Translations under genes and position numbers: made by a program | Shown here: positions 56,300 to 64,000 of the stretch, in pieces | Numbering within the stretch: position 1 is the first letter of the stretch | How the letters are laid out: the number at the start of each line of letters is the position of its first letter | The notes under the pieces: generated by a model | What the model saw: only the letters and a program-made list of their open reading frames with translations | Databases searched by the model: none | Told to the model about the DNA's origin: nothing | NCBI RefSeq assembly: GCF_003260275.1 | Contig: NZ_QJHB01000007.1 | Location: 1-64,000, forward strand | Reading direction: 5' to 3' | Length of the DNA: 64,000 bases | Source: Homoserinimonas sp. OAct 916 | GTDB lineage: Bacteria; Actinomycetota; Actinomycetes; Actinomycetales; Microbacteriaceae

Positions 56300-57250
56300 T
56301 TACAGCACGAACGATGTACCCGTGTACTGCTCGGAGAGGGACCACAGCCGGCCGGCGAGTGCCGGATCAAGGCTCGCACTCGTCGGAGCCTGCACAACGG
56401 GCGCGCCACGAACGACATAACGCGGTCCGACGTACTGCCCGCCGGTCACGGCCGGGTCGAGCGCCGCACGCACGAGAGCTTCGGCTCCGCGGTTCTTGCC
56501 CTGTGCTCCGATCAGCTGCTGCAGGGAATCCGCGAATCGTCTGGGCCAGGTGGGTTCGTTCACCCCGGGCACACGCGGGGTGTTCCCGCTGATCGCGTAC
56601 CCCGGATGCGCGACCAGGGAGCTCACCCCGACGCCCGCGTTTCGTAGCCGACGGTCAAGCTCGAACCCGAACAACTGCACGGCGATCTTCGACTGTGCGT
56701 ACGCGCGGGCCCCGCTGTAGTGCTGCTCCAGCTGCAGGTCGGTGAGCTGCGACGGCATCAGCCGGCTGACCATGCTGCCGAGGTTCACCACTCGGCTGCC
56801 GGTTGTGCGCGCCAGGGCGGGCATCGCCGCCTGGATGAACGCGAAGTGACCGAGGTGGTTCGTCGCCAGTACGAGCTCATTTCCGTCGGGGCTCACCGTG
56901 CGGTGGCGGGGAGGGTGCACCATGCCCGCGTTCGCCACCAGGACATCGAGCCGTTCGTAGGCGGCCACCTGCTCGCCCGCACGGCGCACCGAGGCCAGAT
57001 CTGCGGTGTCCAGGAGCAGCACGTCGAGGTCTGCACCAGGCAGGCGTGTTCGGAGGGCGCGGAGGGCGGCATTCGCTCGTTCCCGATTGCGGCACGCCAG
57101 AACAACCCGCATCCCCGTCGACGCGAGCGCGTACGTCGTGAAGAAACCGAGCCCGGCATTTGCGCCGGTGACGACCGCCACCGACCCGTCTTGCCTGGGG
57201 AGCCGTTGCGGATCCCAACCGGGTGCGCCGCCGTTGCCCCGCACACTCAC
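56300..57250 (-). CDS. Short-chain dehydrogenase, retinol-dehydrogenase-like
   Basis: A 316-residue SDR. The NADP motif is VVTGANAGLGFFTTYALA, followed by LACRNRERANAAL (an arginine after strand 2, suggesting NADP), VANAGMVHPP and the active-site YAQSKIAVQLF. The C-terminal region VSSLVAHPGYAISGNTPR is typical of retinol-dehydrogenase-like bacterial SDRs. It overlaps the chorismate mutase gene by ATGA (57247-57250), so both are one transcript, although the enzymes are not obviously linked. Substrate unknown. Confidence 0.9.
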   Translation of the reverse strand: MSVRGNGGAPGWDPQRLPRQDGSVAVVTGANAGLGFFTTYALASTGMRVVLACRNRERANAALRALRTRLPGADLDVLLLDTADLASVRRAGEQVAAYERLDVLVANAGMVHPPRHRTVSPDGNELVLATNHLGHFAFIQAAMPALARTTGSRVVNLGSMVSRLMPSQLTDLQLEQHYSGARAYAQSKIAVQLFGFELDRRLRNAGVGVSSLVAHPGYAISGNTPRVPGVNEPTWPRRFADSLQQLIGAQGKNRGAEALVRAALDPAVTGGQYVGPRYVVRGAPVVQAPTSASLDPALAGRLWSLSEQYTGTSFVL

Positions 57251-57621
57251 GCCACAACGTCGGGTTCGGTCTCGGTGCCGGCAATGTGGTGGTGCAGCCT
57301 GACCACCTCGGTCACGATGAATCCCTGAAACTTTTCGACGAATATCGGGTCGAGCCCTGACGCGACCGCGATCTCCCGCAACCGGGCGATCTGTCTGGCC
57401 TCCCGGGCCTCGTCCTTGGGCATAATCCCGCTTTCGGCCTTCAACTCGCCCACGCGCTGCGTGAATTTGAACCGTTCGGCCAGCAGATGCACCAGCGCGG
57501 CGTCGATGTTGTCGATGCTGTCACGGATGCCACGAATGTCTGGGTGTGCGTCAGCCTGCATGGGTGAGAGCTCCGCGTCACTCGTGCTGCCGTCATCTGG
57601 GGGAAGTACTTGGCCTGCCAT
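57247..57621 (-). CDS. Chorismate mutase (AroQ type)
   Basis: A 124-residue helical chorismate mutase, converting chorismate to prephenate for phenylalanine and tyrosine. The core IRGIRDSIDNIDAALVHLLAERFKFTQRVGELKAESGI and DEAREARQIARLREIA carries the expected arginine and lysine ligands. The start at 57621 follows a -10-like TAAATT by four bases and has no ribosome binding site (possible leaderless mRNA). The alternative ATG at 57561 has GGAG upstream and gives a shorter, more family-like N-terminus. Its end overlaps the SDR gene. Confidence 0.9.
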   Translation of the reverse strand: MAGQVLPPDDGSTSDAELSPMQADAHPDIRGIRDSIDNIDAALVHLLAERFKFTQRVGELKAESGIMPKDEAREARQIARLREIAVASGLDPIFVEKFQGFIVTEVVRLHHHIAGTETEPDVVA

Positions 57622-57674
57622 ACAGTCGAATTTACCCGATAGCCGGCATCGGGATCACCACAGCAGCACGTCGG

Positions 57675-58649
57675 TCAGAGCTCGGCGGCGTCCTGCTCGG
57701 TCGCCGGTATCGCGCCCGGCTTCACCCGTCGCCCGCGCCAATCGAACGACAACCGGATCCGTTGTTGCGTGAGCAGGATGCCCAACGCCACCAAGACGGC
57801 TCCGGCGGGTTCGTTCCAGCTCAGCGTCTCGCTCAGGATCAGCACCCCCAGCGCTACCCCGACAACAGGCACCACGTAGGTGACGGTCGAGGTGGCGGTC
57901 GGGCCCCACGCACGCAACACGTTGATGTTCCAGATGTAGGCGAAACCGGTTCCGAGCACGCCCACGGCGACCAGCGAGAGCACCACCCACACGTTGAGCG
58001 ACAGTTCATGACTGATCACGATCGGGGTCAGCAGCAGCATGATGAACCCGGCGATCCCGATCTGCATGAACGCAACGGTGATGCCGGGGATCGGCCTGTG
58101 GCTGATGAACTTCTTCATATAGGCCAGGGTGAATCCGTAGGAAAAAGTCGCCCCGATTGACGCCAGCTGCCCCTTGAGGTCACCGGTCAGACCGGCCACC
58201 TGCCAGGGCGCGATGATCACCAGCACGCCGATGATTCCGATCGCGACCCCGAGGAACTGGCTGCGGTTCAGCGCCTCGACTCGAAAGACGAGTGTCACCA
58301 TCAGCGCCGTTGCGATCGGTGTGACCGCGTTGTAGATGCTGGCCAAAGACGACGCGATGAACAGTTCGCTCCAGGAGATGAGCAGATAGGGGATGACACA
58401 CCCGGTGATTGCGATGACCGTGAAGTGCGCCCACACGACGAGTTCTCGCGGCAGTGCCTGTCGGCGAACAAGCATGAACAGGCCCAAGAGGATGCTGCCC
58501 AGGATCAGCCTCGTCCAGACCACCTGGCCGAATGAGACGCCCTCGAGCGCGACCTTCATGAACAGGAAGCTGGAACCCCAGGCCAGGCCCATCCCTAAGA
58601 ACTGGAAGAGTATCGTGGCCGAGCGCAGCCTGTCCCTTATTGATGTCAC
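57675..58649 (-). CDS. DMT-superfamily transporter (EamA type)
   Basis: A 324-residue transporter with ten membrane helices in two EamA repeats (GMGLAWGSSFLFMKVALEG at the start of the first; YGFTLAYMKKFISHRPI within the second). Such proteins export amino acids or metabolites. A GTG at 58649 is the apparent start; no clear ribosome binding site is present. The gene is on the same strand as chorismate mutase, but 53 bp separate them. Substrate not determinable. Confidence 0.9.
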   Translation of the reverse strand: MTSIRDRLRSATILFQFLGMGLAWGSSFLFMKVALEGVSFGQVVWTRLILGSILLGLFMLVRRQALPRELVVWAHFTVIAITGCVIPYLLISWSELFIASSLASIYNAVTPIATALMVTLVFRVEALNRSQFLGVAIGIIGVLVIIAPWQVAGLTGDLKGQLASIGATFSYGFTLAYMKKFISHRPIPGITVAFMQIGIAGFIMLLLTPIVISHELSLNVWVVLSLVAVGVLGTGFAYIWNINVLRAWGPTATSTVTYVVPVVGVALGVLILSETLSWNEPAGAVLVALGILLTQQRIRLSFDWRGRRVKPGAIPATEQDAAEL

Positions 58650-58696
58650 AGTTGAGATTACAACCCTTCTGAAGCCGTCCGTGCTCGCTCGGTGGC

Positions 58697-59983
58697 TCAG
58701 TCGAGCAGGTCGTGCCTGACGACGATCGCCTCCCGGTCGGCACCCACGCCGATCGCTGAGATTCGTGATCCGCTCATCGCCTCGACCGCGAGTACGTAAT
58801 CGCGCGCGTTCTTCGGCAGGTCGTCGAACTCACGCACGCCGGTGATGTCTTCATCCCAGCCGGGAAACTCTTCAAAGATCGGTATCGCGTGATGAAAGTC
58901 TGACTGTGAGACCGGAACCTCGTCGTGGCGTTCTCCGTCGACGTCGTAGGCGACGCAGACCGGTATGGTCTCCAAGCCGGTGAGCACGTCGAGCTTGGTC
59001 AACACGAAGTCGGTCACACCGTTGATACGCGCGGTGTAGCGGGCGATCGGTGCGTCGTACCACCCACAACGGCGGGGCCGACCCGTGGTCGTGCCGAATT
59101 CGAACCCGTTGTCGCGCAGAAAGTCGCCGGAGGCATCGAAGAGCTCGGTCGGGAAGGGTCCGGCTCCGACGCGCGTCGTGTAGGCCTTGACGACGGCGAT
59201 CACTCGGTCGATCCGGTTCGGCGCCACCCCCGAACCGGTTGCCGCGCCGCCGCTGGTGGCGTTCGATGAGGTGACGAACGGGTAGGTGCCGTGGTCGACG
59301 TCGAGCATGGTCGCCTGGCCGCCCTCGAAGAGCACGGTCTTGCCGGCGTCCAACGCCTGCGACAGCACCAGTGCCGTGTCTGCCACCATCGGCTTCAAGC
59401 GTTCGGAGTATGAGAGCAGGTCGTCGACGATCTCGTCGACGAGGATCGCCCGCCGGTTATATACCTTGACAAGCATGTGATTTTTCTGGTGGAGCGCACC
59501 CTCGACCTTCTGGCGCAGGATGTTCTCGTCGAACAGATCTTGGATTCGGATTCCCACCCGGTTGATCTTGTCGGCATACGCCGGACCGATCCCGCGGCCT
59601 GTGGTGCCGATCTGTCGCTTGCCGAGGAAGCGCTCGGTGACCCGGTCGAGAGTGCGATGGTATTGCGTGATCACGTGCGCGTTGGCGCTGACTATGAGCC
59701 TGCTCACGTCGACACCGCGTTCGATCAGGGCATCGAGTTCGTCGAACAGGACCTCGATGTCGACCACCACGCCGTTGGAGATGACCGGGATGACGTTGGG
59801 GGCCAGAATGCCCGAGGGGAGCAGGTGCAGCGCATACTTCTCATCGCCGACCACGACCGTGTGTCCGGCATTGTTGCCGCCGTTGAACTTCACCACGTAG
59901 TCGACACGGGGGCCCAAGAGGTCGGTGGCCTTCCCTTTTCCTTCATCGCCCCATTGGGCGCCGATCAGAACAATCGCAGGCAT
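58697..59983 (-). CDS. purA: Adenylosuccinate synthetase
   Basis: A 428-residue enzyme joining IMP and aspartate with GTP, the first AMP-specific step. Seen: [16 protein letters not shown] (P-loop-like), [12 protein letters not shown], the IMP-binding [41 protein letters not shown], and the late [10 protein letters not shown] and [20 protein letters not shown] precedes the ATG. The upstream DUF3151 gene stops one base before the start codon (59985-59987), so the two are translationally coupled and the ribosome binding site lies in the end of that gene. Confidence 0.97.
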   Translation of the reverse strand: MPAIVLIGAQWGDEGKGKATDLLGPRVDYVVKFNGGNNAGHTVVVGDEKYALHLLPSGILAPNVIPVISNGVVVDIEVLFDELDALIERGVDVSRLIVSANAHVITQYHRTLDRVTERFLGKRQIGTTGRGIGPAYADKINRVGIRIQDLFDENILRQKVEGALHQKNHMLVKVYNRRAILVDEIVDDLLSYSERLKPMVADTALVLSQALDAGKTVLFEGGQATMLDVDHGTYPFVTSSNATSGGAATGSGVAPNRIDRVIAVVKAYTTRVGAGPFPTELFDASGDFLRDNGFEFGTTTGRPRRCGWYDAPIARYTARINGVTDFVLTKLDVLTGLETIPVCVAYDVDGERHDEVPVSQSDFHHAIPIFEEFPGWDEDITGVREFDDLPKNARDYVLAVEAMSGSRISAIGVGADREAIVVRHDLLD

Positions 59984-59984
59984 G

Positions 59985-60470
59985 TCAGTCTTCCCCTCTG
60001 ATGACAAAAACTTCGGTCGGCGGGTTCGCCTCGGCGAGGCGCCGGATCTTCGCCTCGATCTGCTCGATCGCGGTCGGGTCTGCGTCACGCAGGAATGATG
60101 CCAGACGTGCCACCTCATCTGTCTCACCGATCGCCTCAGCACCTCGCATCAGGGCGTACAACGAGAGCAACACCCCGCGGTTGGGCTCGTGGGCATACGG
60201 AACAGGCCCCTGCCCGCGCCAACCGGCCCTACGCAGCGCATCCAGTCCACGGTGGTAACCGACCCGGGCGAAGGCGTAGGCCTCGATCACACGCCCAGAA
60301 TCGAATGCCTCGTCGGCAAGCAACGCCCAGCCCAGTGATGAGGTGGGGTGCTCGGCGACCACGCCCTCGAGCGGCACCCCTGTTCGTTCAGCCTGGGCGA
60401 GGGCGTCGGCCAGTTCGGTGTCGGCGGGCAGCAGCGTCGGCGGTACCCCCAGCAAATTGTCACTATTCAC
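59985..60470 (-). CDS. DUF3151 family protein
   Basis: A 161-residue soluble protein of the actinobacterial DUF3151 family, function unknown. Recognisable segments: [93 protein letters not shown] and a final ELLR-like helix. No enzyme motif is visible; it is largely helical. Its stop is one base from the purA start, and this neighbourhood with purA recurs in actinobacteria. Confidence 0.9.
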   Translation of the reverse strand: MNSDNLLGVPPTLLPADTELADALAQAERTGVPLEGVVAEHPTSSLGWALLADEAFDSGRVIEAYAFARVGYHRGLDALRRAGWRGQGPVPYAHEPNRGVLLSLYALMRGAEAIGETDEVARLASFLRDADPTAIEQIEAKIRRLAEANPPTEVFVIRGED

Positions 60471-60548
60471 ATGCCCGATCCTATCGCGCCGGATTCCCGC
60501 TACCTGCGGCGCGTACCCCGCGCACCAGACGGCGGCACGTCGAGCGGT

Positions 60549-63233
60549 TCACCGCCCGACGAGGCCGAGTTCGGTCGCCCGCGCCAACGCATCCTCACGG
60601 CTGTTCACGTCGAGCTTGCGGTAGATGCTGCGCAATTGGCTCTTCACCGTGTTCACAGAAACGAACAGCTGTTCCGCAATCTCCGTGGCACCCGGGTGTT
60701 CGACCAGGCTGGTGAGCACGAGGTGCTCGCGCTTGGTCAGGGTGACTTTTTCGGCCTGGGCCGGTAACACGTCTGGAACCCGGGGGTCAAGTAAGAGGGT
60801 CGCGGCGTCGCTACCGGTTCCGGACAACTCCGCGAGCGCGCGACGGTCACTTGCCGGGATGAGCATCAGGGGTTGGCGCAGTCCGCAGTCCATCATTGTG
60901 CTGGTCGCTTGCCGCAGTGCGTCCAGGGCGAGTTCCGTCTGACCCCGGCGGTGAGCGGCTGCAGCGATGATCAGCTGTGACTCCGTCACAAGGCGTGGCG
61001 GAAGCGCATCGAGGCTGAGCGCAGACAACACGGCAATTGCCTCCTCCGGCTTGTCGGTGACCAGATGCACCCGTGCCCTGGCGATGGCCACCCGCGGAAA
61101 GGTCTCTGGAAGTCTTTTCAGAGCACCGGCCGCCTCCCCGGCCCGGCCGGATGCCAGCAGGAGAACACTTCGCGTGATGCTCAGCTGGGTCTGGGTGAGC
61201 GGCGTGGTCGCCGGTCGCACCCCGCGCTGCATCAGCAGCCTCAACTGGCTCTCCGCCTCCACCGCATTCCCCAGGCCAAGCTCCGCGATGGCACGTGCGT
61301 GGGCGAAGAACGCCCAGTGCTCGATCGTCTCGATGTGCGGATCCATGACGGTCACGTGCTCAATGGCGCGCCGTGAATCAAACTCCTCCAGCGCGAGAAG
61401 TGCCTCGGCCACGTGGTAAAGCGCTCCTCGGTAGCCATCGCGCCAGCCATCCGGCCAGTCGGCCCCCCGAGCGGATTCGAGAACCTGCCGCACCTGGAGG
61501 ATCTCGCCCTGAATCGCCAAACCTCCCGCGATGAGGCTGAGGGCGTGCAACGCCGGCTGCTGCTGCTGGGGAGGAAGGCTGTAGCTGGCTCGAAACAGCT
61601 CCAGCGCACGGTCCACGTCACCGAGATACAGGATCGTGATGCCGACCTGGTCCATCAGCGGTGGCAAGATCCGGGCCATGCGCTCGCGCTCGTCTGGAGT
61701 CAACTGATCCAGGGTGTCCAGAAAGGTCTCGGCAGCCCTTCGGGATCCCGTGACACGCCCGGAGATTCGCAGGGCAACGCTTTCCAGCCCTGAGAACAGC
61801 GCGCGCTCCTCCGCACTCGCAGTCTTCGCGTGCAGTCGGGTGCCCAGCACGGCAACGCCGAACAGTTCCAATGCTCGCACGCGATGTGTCTTCTGTGCGT
61901 TGTAGATCAGAGCGAGCAGCAACGCCAGCAGCGGATACCGCCGGAGTGTCAGAAGCGACAGCTCTCCGATCAGTTCCCGTACCCGGAGGTGGTGCTTTTC
62001 CAGCAGGTTGAGGTAGTCCTGCTGGGCCACGCGGGACGCGAGCGCGTAGTCACCCAGACCGACGCTGAGAGCGAATGCACCGAGGTACTCGCCGCGCTCC
62101 TGTTTCCATTCGATCAGGATGCGTGTCAACGATTCCACCTCGCGCGGGAGCCGACAGCGCAACTCCCTCTGCAAAGCCTCCCTCACGAGCGGGGTGAGGC
62201 GAAGGGTTCCGTCTTCTCCCTTGCTGCGCACTCCGAGTCCGCTGTTCTCAGCGGCGAGAAGCAGCTCCCGGGCGTGGGTGGGATCCGCCATCCGCTCTGC
62301 GAGCTGAACGTTCACAGCGTCTGCCAGCGAAGTCCTCATCAGAAAATCCAAGAACCGGCCGGTACCACCATCGACGTCGAGGATCAACTCGCGCACGATA
62401 TCCGTGCCGGCCGAATCCAGGTATTCGCTGAGGTCGGCCTTGTTCGCTTCAGCACCATCCCGCGAGAGGGCGAGGGCGACCGCCCGAACCATCAGCGGCA
62501 GCGCGCCCACGGATCGGTGAACCTCCTCAGCCAGCGAAGGGTCGAGGCCCTCTGAGCCAAGCACCGCCGAAATCTCATCAACGGTGAAGAGCAACTCCTC
62601 GGGGGGCACCACATTCACGTCCAGGCGAACCCGCACCGAGGCAGACTCGAGCGCGCTCACGGTCCGCGTCGCCACCACGACGGCCAGGTTCGGCACGTGG
62701 CCGAGCAACCACACCAGATCATCATGAACTTCCGGGTCTGTCACGAACTCGAAGGAGTCGATGACCAGAATCAATCCATCGGGAAGCTGCCGCAGGCCCC
62801 GTTGCAGCAGCCGTCGCAGATCATCGGTTGCCGCCAGCGCCGGGATCATCGTGCCGAGGGCCGCCCCCGGCCGAACCAGGCCGGCGTCATGCAACGTGGT
62901 GATCACCGCACTCCAGAATGAGAGCCTGTCTGCTGTGGCCTCATCGGCGGTGAACCACACGCCGGGAGCGGCGTCGCCGTCTGCCGCCTTGCACCATTCG
63001 GCAAGCAGTACGGTCTTACCCGCACCGCCCGGGGCGCGAACGACGGTAAGAGGGGTGGTCGGCCGAATGCAATCGGTCAGTCGCGGCCGGGAGATCACCG
63101 TGGCGGGCATCCTCGGAGCCCCAGACACGGGTTGGGGCGCCGAACCCGGGATGCCGGCGAACAAAAAAGCCTGCTCCTCGGCGAGCAGCTGGTCTCGCGG
63201 CGCTATGGACGGGGGCAATGAATCGTGATTCAT
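60549..63233 (-). CDS. Large LuxR-family ATPase regulator (MalT/LAL type)
   Basis: An 894-residue STAND-type regulator. The N-terminal NTPase has Walker A VRAPGGAGKTVLLAEW and Walker B LILVIDSFEFV, followed by a helical sensor region of TPR-like repeats (about residues 350-800, e.g. LELFRASYSLP). The C-terminal LuxR helix-turn-helix is LTKREHLVLTSLVEHPGATEIAEQLFVSVNTVKSQLRSIYRKLDV. Such proteins activate genes after binding an effector and ATP. The ATG at 63233 has GGAGGATC eleven bases upstream; the frame is open further back without similarity. It is divergent from a secreted-protein gene 257 bp away, a possible target. Confidence 0.9.
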   Translation of the reverse strand: MNHDSLPPSIAPRDQLLAEEQAFLFAGIPGSAPQPVSGAPRMPATVISRPRLTDCIRPTTPLTVVRAPGGAGKTVLLAEWCKAADGDAAPGVWFTADEATADRLSFWSAVITTLHDAGLVRPGAALGTMIPALAATDDLRRLLQRGLRQLPDGLILVIDSFEFVTDPEVHDDLVWLLGHVPNLAVVVATRTVSALESASVRVRLDVNVVPPEELLFTVDEISAVLGSEGLDPSLAEEVHRSVGALPLMVRAVALALSRDGAEANKADLSEYLDSAGTDIVRELILDVDGGTGRFLDFLMRTSLADAVNVQLAERMADPTHARELLLAAENSGLGVRSKGEDGTLRLTPLVREALQRELRCRLPREVESLTRILIEWKQERGEYLGAFALSVGLGDYALASRVAQQDYLNLLEKHHLRVRELIGELSLLTLRRYPLLALLLALIYNAQKTHRVRALELFGVAVLGTRLHAKTASAEERALFSGLESVALRISGRVTGSRRAAETFLDTLDQLTPDERERMARILPPLMDQVGITILYLGDVDRALELFRASYSLPPQQQQPALHALSLIAGGLAIQGEILQVRQVLESARGADWPDGWRDGYRGALYHVAEALLALEEFDSRRAIEHVTVMDPHIETIEHWAFFAHARAIAELGLGNAVEAESQLRLLMQRGVRPATTPLTQTQLSITRSVLLLASGRAGEAAGALKRLPETFPRVAIARARVHLVTDKPEEAIAVLSALSLDALPPRLVTESQLIIAAAAHRRGQTELALDALRQATSTMMDCGLRQPLMLIPASDRRALAELSGTGSDAATLLLDPRVPDVLPAQAEKVTLTKREHLVLTSLVEHPGATEIAEQLFVSVNTVKSQLRSIYRKLDVNSREDALARATELGLVGR

Positions 63234-63234
63234 T
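63217..63234. repeat. Perfect palindrome across the LuxR-type start codon
   Basis: AATGAATCGTGATTCATT has perfect 8-bp arms around GT. It covers the start codon of the regulator (63231-63233, minus strand) and could form a hairpin in the mRNA or bind a dimeric protein. Confidence 0.8.
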
Positions 63235-63409
63235 CGGGATGATCCTCCAGTTCGACCCCTCAGCCTAATCCGCCGCTTGCTTCGGCCGCGTGGTGAACAT
63301 ATCCCCAGAAGTTGGGCCCCTCCCGCCCACCGCCTGTTCGTCGCGGGTTTCCACCGTTCAAGGACCTTCGGGTTGCGCATGGCCCGAGCATCATCTAAGT
63401 TAGTTGGAT

Positions 63410-63425
63410 TGTTACGCTTGTGTAA
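63410..63425. promoter_or_regulatory. Inverted GTTAC/GTAAC motif upstream of the secreted-protein gene
   Basis: GTTAC and GTAAC flank GCTTGT, giving an inverted repeat about 65-80 bp before the TTG start. It could be a regulator site in the divergent region. The assignment is weak and rests on symmetry alone. Confidence 0.3.
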
Positions 63426-63489
63426 CGACCCGACACAAAAGCCTGAAGAACTGACACGAGAAGCCTGTACTGGTACCGGAGCTATTTTT

Positions 63490-64000
63490 TTGTTACGAAC
63501 TAAGCACGCGATTGAACCGTTGAAGCGCGGGCGCAGATCCACTGCCGTGGCTGTCCCCTCATCGGCGGTCAACAGCATTGATGTCGTCCCTCCCGCCCCG
63601 AGCGAACGGGCACGTCGCCGTCGCAGCGAAGACGCGATGAGCCTGCGGGCCCGCGTTCGCCGCATCACCGCAACCGGCGGAGTCTTGGCTGCGTGCATGG
63701 GAATGATGGTCGCCTTCGCTGTTCCCGCTCAGGCCGCCCAGACGGGCGTGTTCGACGGCCAGTTCGCCGCGCACAACCGCCTGCTCCAGCAACTGGAAGC
63801 CCAGACCCTGACGACGACGAACATCTCCGCCCCGTTGAGTGTCGTCCGCGACGGTGTGAAGGCGACCTCTCAGGAAGAACTCGATGCCGCCGCCGAGGAG
63901 AAGCGCCTCGAGCAGGAACGCGCTGCGGAAGCGGAGCGTCAGGCAGAACTGGCCAACTCGGCATCGGTGGCCAGCTCCGACTCCGGTGCCAGCTCCGGCT
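63490..64000 (+). CDS. Secreted protein with coiled-coil, cut by window edge
   Basis: Partial; 170 codons seen, no stop before the window end. A basic N-terminal part (RARVRRI) is followed by a hydrophobic export segment (GVLAACMGMMVAFAVPAQAAQ, about residues 65-90, with AQA-A as cleavage site). Then FDGQFAAHNRLLQQLEAQTL, then an alanine/glutamate-rich coiled coil (EELDAAAEEKRLEQERAA, from about 130) and a serine-rich stretch. This layout is typical of actinobacterial cell-wall hydrolases (NlpC/P60, LysM, Rpf-like) but the catalytic domain is outside the window. A TTG at 63490 with GGAG eight bases before it is the likeliest start; a later GTG is possible. Confidence 0.6.
   Translation, partial: MLRTKHAIEPLKRGRRSTAVAVPSSAVNSIDVVPPAPSERARRRRSEDAMSLRARVRRITATGGVLAACMGMMVAFAVPAQAAQTGVFDGQFAAHNRLLQQLEAQTLTTTNISAPLSVVRDGVKATSQEELDAAAEEKRLEQERAAEAERQAELANSASVASSDSGASSG

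Overview
The window is GC-rich, densely coding DNA from an actinobacterium. Gene families and order point to the Microbacteriaceae (a Cryobacterium- or Leifsonia-like genus): DUF3073, a sterol-carrier-family protein beside purD, DUF3151 beside purA, purS-purQ, a B12-dependent class II ribonucleotide reductase, and many GTG starts with ATGA/GTGA overlaps. The genus is inference. No rRNA, tRNA, CRISPR array or complete mobile element was seen.

Layout. 0-3.5 kb: a small DUF3073 gene followed by a 19-bp tandem repeat and a strong hairpin, a YceI gene, a cysteine-rich HTH regulator and an FAD-linked oxidase. 3.8-12 kb: a narGHJI nitrate reductase operon whose fifth gene is a TDT/TehA-SLAC1-type membrane protein instead of narK. 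12.1-21.5 kb: a SufS-type cysteine desulfurase and then a vitamin B12 block. This block holds a cobalamin adenosyltransferase, a cobalamin riboswitch, a four-gene ECF transporter operon (exported binding-like protein, EcfT, fused EcfA, S component) and nrdJ. The riboswitch leader ends in a hairpin over the first ribosome binding site, and nrdJ has two candidate NrdR boxes 32 bp apart. Uptake, activation and use of the cofactor are therefore encoded together.

21.5-34 kb: purine genes (purM, purF, purD, purC) mixed with small membrane proteins, an epimerase with a zinc-binding tail, a LysR regulator and housekeeping genes of unknown role. 34-46.6 kb looks like a lineage-specific insertion between purC and purS. 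It carries a phosphoenolpyruvate synthase with its dedicated regulatory kinase/phosphatase, a 14-helix drug exporter, an IS21 transposase scrap, a TetR-SDR-butanediol dehydrogenase cassette, an AAA ATPase gene broken by one in-frame stop, a scrap of a single-stranded-DNA-binding protein gene, and a furA-katA peroxide-defence pair. 46.7-60.5 kb: purS, purQ, purL and purA, with a mechanosensitive channel, a three-gene signalling module (histidine kinase, degenerate GGDEF protein, convergent response regulator), chorismate mutase and an EamA transporter. 60.5-64 kb: a large MalT-like LuxR regulator, divergent from a secreted coiled-coil protein cut by the window edge.

A feature that cuts across genes is the recurrence of short tandem repeats, often 15 bp (five codons), at the 3' ends of coding regions (narI, purF, the gene after purF, the drug exporter) and in some intergenic spaces.
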